From NCBI RefSeq assembly GCF_039724765.1, contig NZ_CP155729.1, forward strand, positions 1,302,001 through 1,366,000: a DNA stretch of 64,000 nucleotides. The letters run 5' to 3'. Shown here piece after piece: positions 32,900 through 41,438 of the stretch. The notes beneath the pieces were generated by a model. The model was given only the letters and a program-made list of their open reading frames with translations. It had not been told where the DNA came from and made no database searches. The translations under genes were made by a program, and so were the position numbers. The first letter of the stretch is position 1. Every line of letters begins with the position of its first letter. This stretch comes from Sagittula stellata E-37. GTDB lineage: Bacteria; Pseudomonadota; Alphaproteobacteria; Rhodobacterales; Rhodobacteraceae.

Positions 32900-34287
32900 T
32901 CAATGCACTGAAAGACGTGACGCAGGTCCTGACCGGAGAGGACATGGCACCCTGGTCGCAGGACTGGACAGGACAGTACCGCTGGACACCGCTTTGCGTG
33001 GTTCGCCCGCGCGACACGGCCGAGGTTTCGGCTGTCATGCGGCTGGCACATGATAGCGGGACGCCCGTGGTCCCGGTCTCCGGCCATACGGGCCTGTCCG
33101 GCGGGACCGAAGGCGAAGGGGCCATCATGCTCTCGCTCGACCGGCTGGACCGGATCGAGGAAATCCGCCCTGAGGCACGGCTGGCGCGGGTGGGGGCCGG
33201 GGTGATCCTGTCCGACCTTCACGCGGCGGCGGCAGAGCTGGGGCTCGCGTTCCCCATGACGTTTGGCGCAAAGGGCTCTGCCCGGCTGGGTGGACTGTTG
33301 GCCACGAACGCAGGCGGGTCGAACGTCCTGCGCTACGGCAACACGCGCGACCTTGTCCTTGGGCTGGAAGCGGTGCTGGCCGACGGGCGCGTCGTCGACC
33401 TGATGTCCGAGCTTCACAAGAACAACACCGGCTACGATCTGCGGCACCTGCTGATCGGCTCCGAAGGGACGCTCGGCATCGTCACCCGGGCCGTCGTCAA
33501 ACTGGTCCCGCAACCCCGCGCCTTTGCCACGGCGATGGTAGCCGCGCAGTCGGTCGATGTGGCGTTGACCTTGCTGAACCGGCTGCAGGACATCACCGGG
33601 GGTGCCGTCGAGGCCTTCGAGTTCATGCCGCGCGCCTACATGGACGCATACGCCGCGCTGCATCCGGCGGCCCAAGCGCCTTTTGCGGAACCGCACGACG
33701 TGAACATCCTTGTCGAACTGGGCGCCACCGCTCCGCGCGATGCATCTCCCGGCCCGGACGGCAGCGTGCCTCTGTCGGGCCTGCTGGAAGACGCGCTGGG
33801 AACGCTGTTCGAAGAGGGGCTGGTGATGGATGCCGCCGTGGCGACGAGCGAGGCGCAGCGCGCCGCGTTCTGGACACGGCGGGAAGCGGCGGCAGAGCTG
33901 TCGCTGGCCAAGAAACCCTGCGTGGTCAATGACGTGGCGGTGCCGCTGGACAAGGTCCAGACCTTCCTTGAGCAGGCGGAAGAACGCGTCGCCAAGGTGG
34001 ACCCGCAGGCAGATGCCATGGTCGTGGCGCATCTGGGCGACGGGAACGTGCACTATGCGGTGCGTGTGACCGATGCCGCCTGCGTCACACCGGTGATGGA
34101 AACGGTGGAGGATCTGGTCCGTCTGCTGGGCGGCACCTTCTCGGCCGAACACGGTATCGGCCGGTCGAAGCTGGGCAGCATGGCGCGCCGGAAGGACCCT
34201 GTGGCGCTGGACATGATGCGCGCGATCAAGGCGGCGCTCGACCCAAAGGGCATCCTCAATCCCGGAAAACTCCTGCCGCCTGCCTGA
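32896..34287 (+). CDS. FAD-linked 2-hydroxyacid dehydrogenase (GlcD/D2HGDH family)
   Basis: 463 residues, ATGA overlap with the DUF4198 gene. The PCMH-type FAD domain (VVPVSGHTGLSGGTEGEG, GSARLGGLLATNAGGSNVLRYGNTRD, IGSEGTLGIVTRA) and C-terminal FAD-oxidase domain with the metal-binding MVVAHLGDGNVHYAVRV and SAEHGIGRSKLGSMARRKDP identify the D-2-hydroxyglutarate/D-lactate/glycolate dehydrogenase family. Electrons pass to a quinone, ETF or cytochrome in relatives. Exact substrate unknown. It converges with iolB. Confidence 0.9.
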   Translation: MINALKDVTQVLTGEDMAPWSQDWTGQYRWTPLCVVRPRDTAEVSAVMRLAHDSGTPVVPVSGHTGLSGGTEGEGAIMLSLDRLDRIEEIRPEARLARVGAGVILSDLHAAAAELGLAFPMTFGAKGSARLGGLLATNAGGSNVLRYGNTRDLVLGLEAVLADGRVVDLMSELHKNNTGYDLRHLLIGSEGTLGIVTRAVVKLVPQPRAFATAMVAAQSVDVALTLLNRLQDITGGAVEAFEFMPRAYMDAYAALHPAAQAPFAEPHDVNILVELGATAPRDASPGPDGSVPLSGLLEDALGTLFEEGLVMDAAVATSEAQRAAFWTRREAAAELSLAKKPCVVNDVAVPLDKVQTFLEQAEERVAKVDPQADAMVVAHLGDGNVHYAVRVTDAACVTPVMETVEDLVRLLGGTFSAEHGIGRSKLGSMARRKDPVALDMMRAIKAALDPKGILNPGKLLPPA

Positions 34288-34292
34288 AAGGC

Positions 34293-34337
34293 CCGGGATG
34301 GCGCAAGGCGGTGGGGCAGGCCGTGACGACATCCCGG
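34293..34337. terminator. Possible terminator between convergent genes
   Basis: CCGGGATG (34293-34300) pairs with CATCCCGG (34330-34337) across a 29-base loop. No T-tract. It lies between the FAD dehydrogenase and iolB stops. Weak. Confidence 0.3.
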
Positions 34338-34353
34338 CCCGCCTGTCATGGTT

Positions 34354-35178
34354 TCATGCGTCGCGCTGTGCGATCCAGTCGTGGTCCGGGTGGTTCTTGA
34401 ACCGCCATTTGCGCATCGGGCCAGCCATGACGTTCAGGTAATACATCTCGTATCCGTAGGGCGCGCCGCAGGGATGGTGACCCTTCGGCACCAGCACCAC
34501 GTCGTGATCGGAGACCGACATGGTCACTTCGAGCGACCCGTCCTCGGTGAACACGCGCTGGTGGCCGTAGCCCTGCGCAGGGTTCAGGCGGTGATAGTAG
34601 GTCTCTTCCAGATAGGTCATGTCGGGGAAGTTGTCCTCGTCATGGCGGTGCGGCGGGTAGGACGACCAGTTGCCAGCAGGTGTGAAGACCTCCGTCACGA
34701 GAAGGGAGGAGGCGACGTCGCGCTCCTCCATCGCGATGGGGTGGATGTAGCGCGTATTCGCACCCTTGCCGCGGGTCACGAGGTCGACGCCCTCCGGGCT
34801 GATCTGCGCCGCCGGGTAATCGCCTGTGGCCGGTGCGGAGCAGACCGCGAGGGTGCAGTCGGTGGTGGCCGCGGCCTCCCACGTGGTGGCCTTCGGCACG
34901 TAGACAGCATGCGGTGGCGTGCGGTCGAATACGCTCATCCGGTCGCCCAGTTCGCCGAAAGACACGCCCGCGCCCGTCACCTCTGCCTTGCCTTCGACGA
35001 GGACGAGGATGACCTCCAGATCGCCGGTCTCTCCCTTGGCCGTCTCGCCGGGTGAGAGCCGCCAGAGGTCGAAACCGACGTAGCCCCAGTCGGGGCTGTC
35101 CGGTGTCCGGGCATTCTCGATGGTGACGTTCTGGACCTGCCCGGAGGTGCCGGAGGGCTTGCGCAGGAGATGTGTCAT
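34354..35178 (-). CDS. iolB: 5-deoxy-glucuronate isomerase
   Basis: 274 residues from ATG 35178. IolB/KduI cupin: two bicupin halves with SYPPHRHDEDNFPDMTYLEETYYHRLNP (metal-ligand histidines and glutamate) and DVVLVPKGHHPCGAPYGYEMYYLNVMAG. It converts 5-deoxy-D-glucuronate to 2-deoxy-5-keto-D-gluconate, the substrate for IolC. Last gene of the minus-strand iol cluster. A palindromic repeat sits between it and the PhyH-like gene upstream. The longer frame (to 35943) is an artefact. Confidence 0.96.
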   Translation of the reverse strand: MTHLLRKPSGTSGQVQNVTIENARTPDSPDWGYVGFDLWRLSPGETAKGETGDLEVILVLVEGKAEVTGAGVSFGELGDRMSVFDRTPPHAVYVPKATTWEAAATTDCTLAVCSAPATGDYPAAQISPEGVDLVTRGKGANTRYIHPIAMEERDVASSLLVTEVFTPAGNWSSYPPHRHDEDNFPDMTYLEETYYHRLNPAQGYGHQRVFTEDGSLEVTMSVSDHDVVLVPKGHHPCGAPYGYEMYYLNVMAGPMRKWRFKNHPDHDWIAQRDA

Positions 35179-35196
35179 GGGTCGTCCTTTCCGTGA

Positions 35197-35223
35197 GGTG
35201 GGCGGCGCGAAGCCCCGCCCTAC
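35197..35223 (-). repeat. Palindromic repeat element inside the iol cluster
   Basis: Minus strand GTAGGGCGGGGCTTCGCGCC then GCCCACC; the arms pair across the CTTCG turn. Shares the GTAGGG-GGG head with the elements at 1671 and 7358. It lies in the gap between the PhyH-like gene and iolB and could form an mRNA hairpin that separates their expression. Confidence 0.5.
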
Positions 35224-35231
35224 AAGCTGTT

Positions 35232-36398
35232 TCACGCGCGGCGGCGGGCGTTCTGCGCATCCAGCGCGGCGTTGAAGGCGTCCGGGGCCATGTCTTCCGA
35301 CAGGGCGCGGTGGAACAGCGCCGCCTGCGTTTCCGGGGCCAGCCCGCCCACCGGCGGGTCGGTGTCTAGGTTGGTGGGGAAGCTGTAGCCTTCGGCGCTG
35401 GCCGCGATGGCGGCGGCGGTGCCGGTGTCGTCCAGCCGGCCAGCGGCCCGCAGCGCCCGGACCACCGGGTAAAGTGTCCGGACCATGGCGGTGCGGTCGA
35501 TCGACTCCATCGCCCGACCGAACGCGCTGGAAACCTGCAGCAGGTTGGCCATGCGGTTGATGTCCGACGAGTGGTTCGACCCAGCGCCATGGAACAGCGC
35601 CGGATTGAAGAACACCGCGTCGCCCTTCGCAAGCGGAAGCTGGATGCAGTGGTCTTCGAAATACGCGCGGAAATCGTCGCGGCGGTAAGCCATGTAACCG
35701 GGGCGGAAAAGCTCGCTGAACGGCAGCAGCTTGGTCGGTCCGCTTTCGACGGGCATGTCGCAATGCGCCACAGCGCCCTGCAACGTCATGACCGCGGACA
35801 GGTCGTGCACATGCGCCGGGAAGCGCCCTGCCGCCTCTGCCGTCTGGAAGCCGAGGTGATAGTCGCGGTGCGCGACCTGCGCCTTGCCACCGGGCCGTAC
35901 GAGGTTGACCTGCGCGGTCATCTGGTAACACGGCCCGAGCCATGCTTCGCAGACTGCCGCGATGGCGTCGTTGCCGAAGTAGAGGGCGAAGGTCTCGGGA
36001 TCCGTTTCACACAGCTTCTGGAGCGAATTCCAGATCCGGTCGTTGGCACCCGCCGCGGCGAAGTGATCGGCCCCGCCGCCGGAGCGCGCCTTCTCCTCCG
36101 CGATGATCGCCTCATAGGCGCGGCTGGCGGCGTCGATTGGGGCGGTGTCCTCGTAGGCGCCCTTCAGCACCAGCGCCCCTGCGGACTGGCCCAGCACCCA
36201 GCCCCATTCAGCCAGCAGGGACTGACGCTGCGCCGGGTCGCTGAGGGCCGCGGTAAGAGAGGGCATGTCGTAGAGCGGGACGTTCTTCTGAACGTCAGTG
36301 GCAAAGCGGAGCTGTCCCGCTGAAAGGGTCTGCCCGCAGAGCCGGGCGAAGTCCTGCAGGTCGCAGTCCTCGATATCGAAGTAACCGACGTCTTTCAT
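35232..36398 (-). CDS. Phytanoyl-CoA dioxygenase-family Fe(II)/2-oxoglutarate oxygenase
   Basis: 388 residues from ATG 36398 with GGAGGAT upstream. Iron-binding H177-x-D179 (AHRDYHLGFQ) and H270 with R282 for 2-oxoglutarate (FHGAGSNHSSDINRMANLLQ) are all in place, so it should be active. The family hydroxylates an unactivated carbon with O2 and 2-oxoglutarate. Its position between iolE and iolB, with a four-base overlap to a small membrane protein, suggests a step in inositol or methylated-inositol use; the canonical pathway needs no such step. Substrate unknown. Confidence 0.88.
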   Translation of the reverse strand: MKDVGYFDIEDCDLQDFARLCGQTLSAGQLRFATDVQKNVPLYDMPSLTAALSDPAQRQSLLAEWGWVLGQSAGALVLKGAYEDTAPIDAASRAYEAIIAEEKARSGGGADHFAAAGANDRIWNSLQKLCETDPETFALYFGNDAIAAVCEAWLGPCYQMTAQVNLVRPGGKAQVAHRDYHLGFQTAEAAGRFPAHVHDLSAVMTLQGAVAHCDMPVESGPTKLLPFSELFRPGYMAYRRDDFRAYFEDHCIQLPLAKGDAVFFNPALFHGAGSNHSSDINRMANLLQVSSAFGRAMESIDRTAMVRTLYPVVRALRAAGRLDDTGTAAAIAASAEGYSFPTNLDTDPPVGGLAPETQAALFHRALSEDMAPDAFNAALDAQNARRRA

Positions 36399-36610
36399 GA
36401 ATCCTCCTCCTTGGTCTCCGCCTCTTTCGGATCGAAGGCGAAGAAGAACTGATATGCGCAGTACAGGCCGATCAGGCCGAAGAGCAGCGCCCACATCGGC
36501 CCACCCCATGACAGTTCCAGCAATGCCCAGCCGAGGCAGGCCGCGACCGTCACGATCCGCCGCCAGAGCGGTTTGAAGAATGGGTGCTGGACGTCGAGAA
36601 GGCGGGCCAT
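36395..36610 (-). CDS. Small membrane protein in the iol cluster
   Basis: 71 residues. After a basic N-terminus (LLDVQHPFFKPLWRRIVTV) come two short hydrophobic helices (about 20-36 and 38-55), then an acidic tail (FDPKEAETKEEDS). Its stop overlaps the dioxygenase start as ATGA, and its start is four bases after the iolE stop, so it is translationally linked to both. No recognised family; membrane anchoring or partner to the dioxygenase is a guess. Confidence 0.8.
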   Translation of the reverse strand: MARLLDVQHPFFKPLWRRIVTVAACLGWALLELSWGGPMWALLFGLIGLYCAYQFFFAFDPKEAETKEEDS

Positions 36611-36614
36611 GGCG

Positions 36615-37514
36615 TCAGGTTTCGACAGTCAGGCCTGCGTTTGCGCAGACCTCCAGAATGTGCTGATAGCCCTTCTGGCTGTATTCGTAGGGCGGCGCCT
36701 TGGCCGGATCCTGTTCGGCCTCGACCACGATCCAGCCGTTGAAGGACATCTTCGCCAGCTTGTCGGCCACGGCCTGAAAATCGATGCAGCCGTCGCCCGG
36801 CACGGTGAAGGCGCCCGCGATCACGGCGTCGAGGAACGAGCGGTCGTTCTCGCGCACGTCCTTCACGATATCCGGGCGGATGTCCTTGAAGTGCACATGG
36901 TGTATACGATCTGCCCAGCGGTCCATCGTCGCCATGACATCGCCGCCGCCGAACAACAGGTGGCCGGTGTCGAAGCACAGCGTGACCTCGGGGGAAGACC
37001 CCTCCATCAGCCAGGTCACCTCTTCCTCGCTTTCGATGAAGCTGCCCATGTGGTGGTGGTAGGACAGGACCATGCCACGGTCCTGCATCCACTTTGCCAC
37101 CTCGGACAGTTTGCGGGCATAGGCCATAACCTCGTCCCGGGACAGCTTTGGACGGTCGTTGACAGGCGTGTTCGCCATGCCTTGCACGGTGTTTGAACAC
37201 TCTGCGTATACAAGGCAGGGGGAGTTCAACGCGATGAACTGATCGACCTGCTGGGTGATCGCGGCGCATTCCTCTTCGACACTGGCGACCAGCAGGTTGC
37301 CGGAGCACCAGCCACCGCAAAGCGCGATGTCGTACTTCTGGAGATAGGCCTTCAGCCCCTCGGTGTCCGCGGGCATCCGGCGGCCCCGCTCGACGCCGGT
37401 ATAGCCGATTTCGCGGGCCTCCTTCAGGCACTGCTCCATGGTGTAGGCAGAGGTCAGGTCGGGCAGATCGTCGTTCTGCCATGCGATGGGGGAGATGCCG
37501 ATCTTGACGGTCAT
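36615..37514 (-). CDS. iolE: Inosose dehydratase
   Basis: 299 residues, normal for IolE. Family landmarks: IGISPIAWQNDDLPDL, GYTGVERGRRMP, the metal-binding HHHMGSFIES (YHHHMG), CFDTGHLLFGGGD, IHHVHFKDIRP and IVVEAEQDP. It dehydrates scyllo-inosose (2-keto-myo-inositol) to 3D-trihydroxycyclohexane-1,2-dione, the IolD substrate. It follows iolD by ten bases in the same direction. Confidence 0.97.
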   Translation of the reverse strand: MTVKIGISPIAWQNDDLPDLTSAYTMEQCLKEAREIGYTGVERGRRMPADTEGLKAYLQKYDIALCGGWCSGNLLVASVEEECAAITQQVDQFIALNSPCLVYAECSNTVQGMANTPVNDRPKLSRDEVMAYARKLSEVAKWMQDRGMVLSYHHHMGSFIESEEEVTWLMEGSSPEVTLCFDTGHLLFGGGDVMATMDRWADRIHHVHFKDIRPDIVKDVRENDRSFLDAVIAGAFTVPGDGCIDFQAVADKLAKMSFNGWIVVEAEQDPAKAPPYEYSQKGYQHILEVCANAGLTVET

Positions 37515-37524
37515 TGTGCTATCC

Positions 37525-39342
37525 TCACGTGCGCTCGAGCAGCGCGGCTTCGTAGCCCTTGCGGGCGTCGTTCACTTCGGCGCGCTCCGAGACCTCGGGC
37601 ACAGCCACGTCCCACCAGTTGCCGCCATGCGGGGTCGAGGGGTAGGGATCGGTGTCGATCACCAGCACAAACGGGCCGGTCGCGTCCTTGGGACGGGCCA
37701 GTCCGTCCTCCAGTTCCGCGATGTTCGAGACGTGGACCGACGCTGCGCCCATCGCGGCGCTGTGCGCGGCGAAGTCGATGTTGCTGTCCGCGGCAGAGGA
37801 ATGATCCAGAAGGTTGTTGAACTCCGCGCCGCCGGTGCCCATCTGGAGCCGATTGATGCAGCCGTAGCCTCGGTTGTCGGTGATGACGACGGTGATCTTG
37901 AGACCCATCGCCGCCGCCGTAGCAAGCTCGGAGTTGGCCATCATGTAGGACCCGTCGCCAATCATGCAGATCACGTCGCGTTCGGGCTGGGCCATCTTGA
38001 TCCCCATGGCGCCTGCGATCTCGTAGCCCATGCAGGAAAAGCCGTATTCCATGTGATAGGCTCCGGGGCGCGGCGCCTTCCACAGCTTGTGCAACTCGCC
38101 CGGCATGGTGCCTGCGGCGCACATCACGACGGTATCGGGGCCGGACGCGCGCTGCACCGCGCCGATGACCTGCTGGTCGGTCGGCAGTTCGTTGCCCTCG
38201 GCAGGCGCATCGGTCAGCGGATCGACCTTGCCGAACCAGGCCTCCTTGAAGCCTTCGATGTTCAGGCCGCCCTTGTAACTGCCAAGCGCCGAGGCGAGAT
38301 CCCGCAGGCCCACGCGCGCATCCGCCATCAGAGGCATCGCGCCATGCTTTACGGCGTCGTAGGCCTGCACGTTCAGCGACACGAGCTTTGCGCCGCCGCT
38401 GAAAACGGTCCACGACCCGGTGGTGAAGTCCTGGAAGCGCGTGCCGACGCCCAGCACGAGGTCCGCCTCGGCACAGGCCCGGTTCGCCGATTCAGCGCCG
38501 GTCACGCCCACGGGGCCAAGGTTCAGCGGATGATCCCAAGCCAGCGACGACTTGCCCGCCTGCGTTTCGACCACGGGGATGTCGAAGGTTTCCGCGAAGG
38601 TCCGAAGGTCGGCGCAGGCGTCCGAGAAATGCACACCGCCACCGGCGACGATCAGCGGCTTTTTCGCCGTCTTGATCGCCTCCGCCGCGCGGGCCAGTTC
38701 GCCTTCGTCGGGGCGGATACGGCGCTGGTGCCACGTCGTCGGCTCGAAGAACGCCTCCGGGTAATCATAGGCCTCCGCTTGCACGTCCTGGCAGAAGGCC
38801 AGCGTCACCGGCCCGCACTGTGCCGGATCGGTCATGGTTGCCATTGCACGGGGCAGGGCGGTCAGAAGTTGCTCGGGGCGGGTGATGCGGTCGAAGTAGC
38901 GCGACACCGGCCGGAAGCAGTCGTTGGCGCTGATTGTGCCGTCCTCGAAGTCCTCGACCTGCTGGAGCACCGGATCGGGGCCACGGTTGGCAAAAACGTC
39001 GCCCGGGACCAGCAGGACAGGAATGCGGTTCACGTGGGCAAGCGCGGCGGCGGTGACCATGTTGGTCGCGCCTGGCCCGATGGAAGATGTCACCATCATT
39101 GCGCGTTTGCGGCCCAGTTGTTTTGAATAGGCAATGGCGGCATGCGCCATGGTCTGTTCGTTGTGGCCGCGCCACGTGGGGAGGGTCTCGCGCTCGTGGT
39201 AGAGCGCCTCGCCCATCGCAGCCACGTTGCCGTGACCGAAGATCGCCCAGCACCCGGCGAGGAAGCGTTCGCCGTCCTCGTTCATCTGGTTGGACAGGTA
39301 GCGGACCATCGCCTGCGCGGCGGTCAGTCGTATCATGGCCAT
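37525..39342 (-). CDS. iolD: 3D-(3,5/4)-trihydroxycyclohexane-1,2-dione acylhydrolase
   Basis: 605 residues from ATG 39342, with GAGGGAGGG upstream; the frame to 39906 adds a non-coding leader. A ThDP-dependent enzyme of the acetolactate synthase fold: N-terminal Pyr domain (IFGHGNVAAMG, HNEQTMAHAAIAYSKQLGR, SSIGPGATNMVTAAALAHVNRIPVLL), middle domain, and C-terminal PP domain with MIGDGSYMMANSELATA and DNRGYGCINRLQ. It opens the ring of the dione to 5-deoxy-glucuronate. Fourteen bases downstream of iolC. Confidence 0.97.
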   Translation of the reverse strand: MAMIRLTAAQAMVRYLSNQMNEDGERFLAGCWAIFGHGNVAAMGEALYHERETLPTWRGHNEQTMAHAAIAYSKQLGRKRAMMVTSSIGPGATNMVTAAALAHVNRIPVLLVPGDVFANRGPDPVLQQVEDFEDGTISANDCFRPVSRYFDRITRPEQLLTALPRAMATMTDPAQCGPVTLAFCQDVQAEAYDYPEAFFEPTTWHQRRIRPDEGELARAAEAIKTAKKPLIVAGGGVHFSDACADLRTFAETFDIPVVETQAGKSSLAWDHPLNLGPVGVTGAESANRACAEADLVLGVGTRFQDFTTGSWTVFSGGAKLVSLNVQAYDAVKHGAMPLMADARVGLRDLASALGSYKGGLNIEGFKEAWFGKVDPLTDAPAEGNELPTDQQVIGAVQRASGPDTVVMCAAGTMPGELHKLWKAPRPGAYHMEYGFSCMGYEIAGAMGIKMAQPERDVICMIGDGSYMMANSELATAAAMGLKITVVITDNRGYGCINRLQMGTGGAEFNNLLDHSSAADSNIDFAAHSAAMGAASVHVSNIAELEDGLARPKDATGPFVLVIDTDPYPSTPHGGNWWDVAVPEVSERAEVNDARKGYEAALLERT

Positions 39343-39356
39343 ATCGGCGCCCTCCC

Positions 39357-41288
39357 TCAGGCGGTCTGTCGTGTCGTGTCGGCCTGCGCGGACGCCTGCG
39401 CGCGCGCATCGTCCCATATGGTGCAGAGCCGGGTGTAGTTGTCCTTCATTAGGGCGATGGCATCGGCGTCCGACATCTCGCCCTTCATCCAGGCCTGCGC
39501 GGCGTCGCCAAAGATCGTGCGGCCGACGGCAAAACCCTTCACCAGGGGGAACCGCGCGGCGAACCTGAAGCTTTCGGCCAGCGCGTCCTCGGCGGCGGCG
39601 AGGCCCAGCACGACGATGCCCCGCGTGTGGGCATCGTTGCGTTCGATGGCGTCGCAGGCGGCCTGCCAACCCGCTTCGGTCTTCATCGGTTCCAGCTTCC
39701 ACCAGTCGGGATAGACGCCGATGTCGTAGAAGCGCTGGATGACCTCTGCAGTCGTGGTGTCGGTGACTTCCGCGACCTTGGAGGGGATGACCTCCAGCAG
39801 GAATTCGAGGTTGTTGCGGCGGCAGGCGTGGAACAGCCGGGTGACCGTGTCTTCCTGTTGCTGCTTCATCTCCGGCGTATCGTCGGGATGGTAGAAGCAC
39901 AGGCACTTCACCACGTGCTCAAGCGGCCATTCGTTCAGCCCGCCGAAGTCCGGGCCGATCTCAGGCTCAAGCCTAAGCGGGCGCGATCCCGGCCATTCCA
40001 CCGGGCGGCCGATCCACAGACCGGTGCCCACAGCCTTATAGAGCGCCTGCCGGCCAAGACGACCGTCGCAGAGCAGGCCAAAGCCCGGCTGGCCGTTCGC
40101 CACTTCGGCGCAGGCGTCCAGACACAGCTCCTTGAAGTCGTCGATCCTGGCATCCGTCGCGCCGTCCAGCTCTTCAAGCTGCATGCGGTGGTCGAAGGCG
40201 AAGACCCGCATCGTCGACCAGTCGCCCTTGCGGTTCGTCGACCAGTGGATCTGCTCCAGCGCCTTGTCCTTGCGCAGCGCCTTTTCCTGCACGCCCCGGT
40301 CGAGGAAGAACTGGAGCTCGGTCCAGGAAGGATAGGCGGGCGCGCAGCCGTGGCGCGACACGGCGAAGGCGCCGCAGGCGTTGGCGTATTTCAGCGCGGT
40401 CGGCCAGTCCTCGCCATCGAGCCAGCCCTTCAGCAGCCCGGACATGAAGCCGTCGCCCGCGCCCAGCACGTTGAACACCTCGATGGGGAAGCCGGGGCCG
40501 GTCTGGCCGTCGTCGAGGCTGTCGGGGATCGGCCCCTCGAAAGCGGATGCGCCCATCGGGCCGCGTTTGCAGACCAGCGTTGCGCCGGACACCTCGCGAA
40601 CCGCGCGTAGTGCCGCAATGGTGTCGGTGGTGCCGCCTGCGATGTGAAATTCCTCTTCGGTGCCGACGATCAGGTCGAACAGATGGAGGGTGGATTGCAG
40701 CTTGGCAGTCACCTTGTCGGAGGCGATGAACCGGTTTTCGCCGTCGCCGTGGCCGGACAATCCCCAAAGGTTCGGGCGATAGTCGATGTCGAGCGCGGTC
40801 TGCATCCCGTTCGCCCGGGCGATATTGAGTGCCTTCAGCACCGCCGCTTCGGTCCGAGGGTGGCTTAGGTGTGTCCCGGTCGCCACCACCGCGCGTGCTG
40901 AGGTCACGTAGGCCTCGTCGATGTCATCCTCGCACAGCGCCATGTCCGCGCAGTTGTCACGGTAGAAGATCAGGGGGAATTGCTCCTGGTCGCGTATGCC
41001 GAGGATCACCAATGCAGTCAGGCGCTCCGGATCGGTGACGATGCCGCGCGTGTCCACGCCCTCCTTCGCAAGTTGTTCGGTGATAAACCGGCCCATGTGC
41101 TCATCGCCGACGCGGGTGATGAGCGCCGACTTCAACCCCAGCCGCGCCGTACCGGCCGCCATGTTGGTCGGTGAGCCGCCGATGTATTTGTTGAAGCTGG
41201 CCATGTCTTCGAGACGGCCACCGACCTGCGCGCCGTAGAGGTCCACGGAGGACCGCCCGATCGTGATCACGTCGAGGGGTTTCGTCAT
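39357..41288 (-). CDS. iolC: Bifunctional 5-dehydro-2-deoxygluconokinase / DUF2090 aldolase-like protein
   Basis: 643 residues from ATG 41288. N-terminal half (about 1-330) is a PfkB/ribokinase sugar kinase: DVITIGRSSVDLYG, GGSPTNMAAGTARLG, and the C-terminal GAGDGFMSGLLKGWLDG anion hole with catalytic Asp. The C-terminal half (about 335-640) is DUF2090, a class I aldolase-like TIM barrel (MRVFAFDHRMQLEE, FGLLCDGRLG, FAVGRTIFGD). The kinase phosphorylates 2-deoxy-5-keto-gluconate; the second domain may do the IolJ step. Such fusions are usual in alphaproteobacteria. First gene of the minus-strand iol operon. Confidence 0.95.
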   Translation of the reverse strand: MTKPLDVITIGRSSVDLYGAQVGGRLEDMASFNKYIGGSPTNMAAGTARLGLKSALITRVGDEHMGRFITEQLAKEGVDTRGIVTDPERLTALVILGIRDQEQFPLIFYRDNCADMALCEDDIDEAYVTSARAVVATGTHLSHPRTEAAVLKALNIARANGMQTALDIDYRPNLWGLSGHGDGENRFIASDKVTAKLQSTLHLFDLIVGTEEEFHIAGGTTDTIAALRAVREVSGATLVCKRGPMGASAFEGPIPDSLDDGQTGPGFPIEVFNVLGAGDGFMSGLLKGWLDGEDWPTALKYANACGAFAVSRHGCAPAYPSWTELQFFLDRGVQEKALRKDKALEQIHWSTNRKGDWSTMRVFAFDHRMQLEELDGATDARIDDFKELCLDACAEVANGQPGFGLLCDGRLGRQALYKAVGTGLWIGRPVEWPGSRPLRLEPEIGPDFGGLNEWPLEHVVKCLCFYHPDDTPEMKQQQEDTVTRLFHACRRNNLEFLLEVIPSKVAEVTDTTTAEVIQRFYDIGVYPDWWKLEPMKTEAGWQAACDAIERNDAHTRGIVVLGLAAAEDALAESFRFAARFPLVKGFAVGRTIFGDAAQAWMKGEMSDADAIALMKDNYTRLCTIWDDARAQASAQADTTRQTA

Positions 41289-41351
41289 GTCATCTGCCTT
41301 CACGAATAGAATCCTCCACGGGGCCTTCTGGCCGCCGTCTCCCTTGCCGAT

Positions 41352-41380
41352 ACCTGTCGCCAAGGGACGTCCTGCGTCAA
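41352..41380 (-). promoter_or_regulatory. Candidate promoter of the iol operon
   Basis: Minus strand TTGACG (41375-41380), 17 bases, then ACAGGT. The -10 is poor, as often for regulated promoters. Located 64 bases upstream of iolC in the 150-base gap that also holds the 3' end of the LacI-type regulator. Confidence 0.3.
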
Positions 41381-41438
41381 CGCCTCTGCGGTTTTTCCTA
41401 TCATTTCTGAGAGGCTGCAGGGGGGCGAAATGAAAAGA

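Noticed and set aside
34354..35943. 529-residue minus-strand frame that would extend iolB upstream
   Set aside because: The upstream half overlaps the PhyH-like gene out of frame; iolB with ATG at 35178 has the normal length and N-terminus.
37486..39126. 546-residue plus-strand frame opposite iolD
   Set aside because: Antisense to a full-length ThDP enzyme; no start site or motif.
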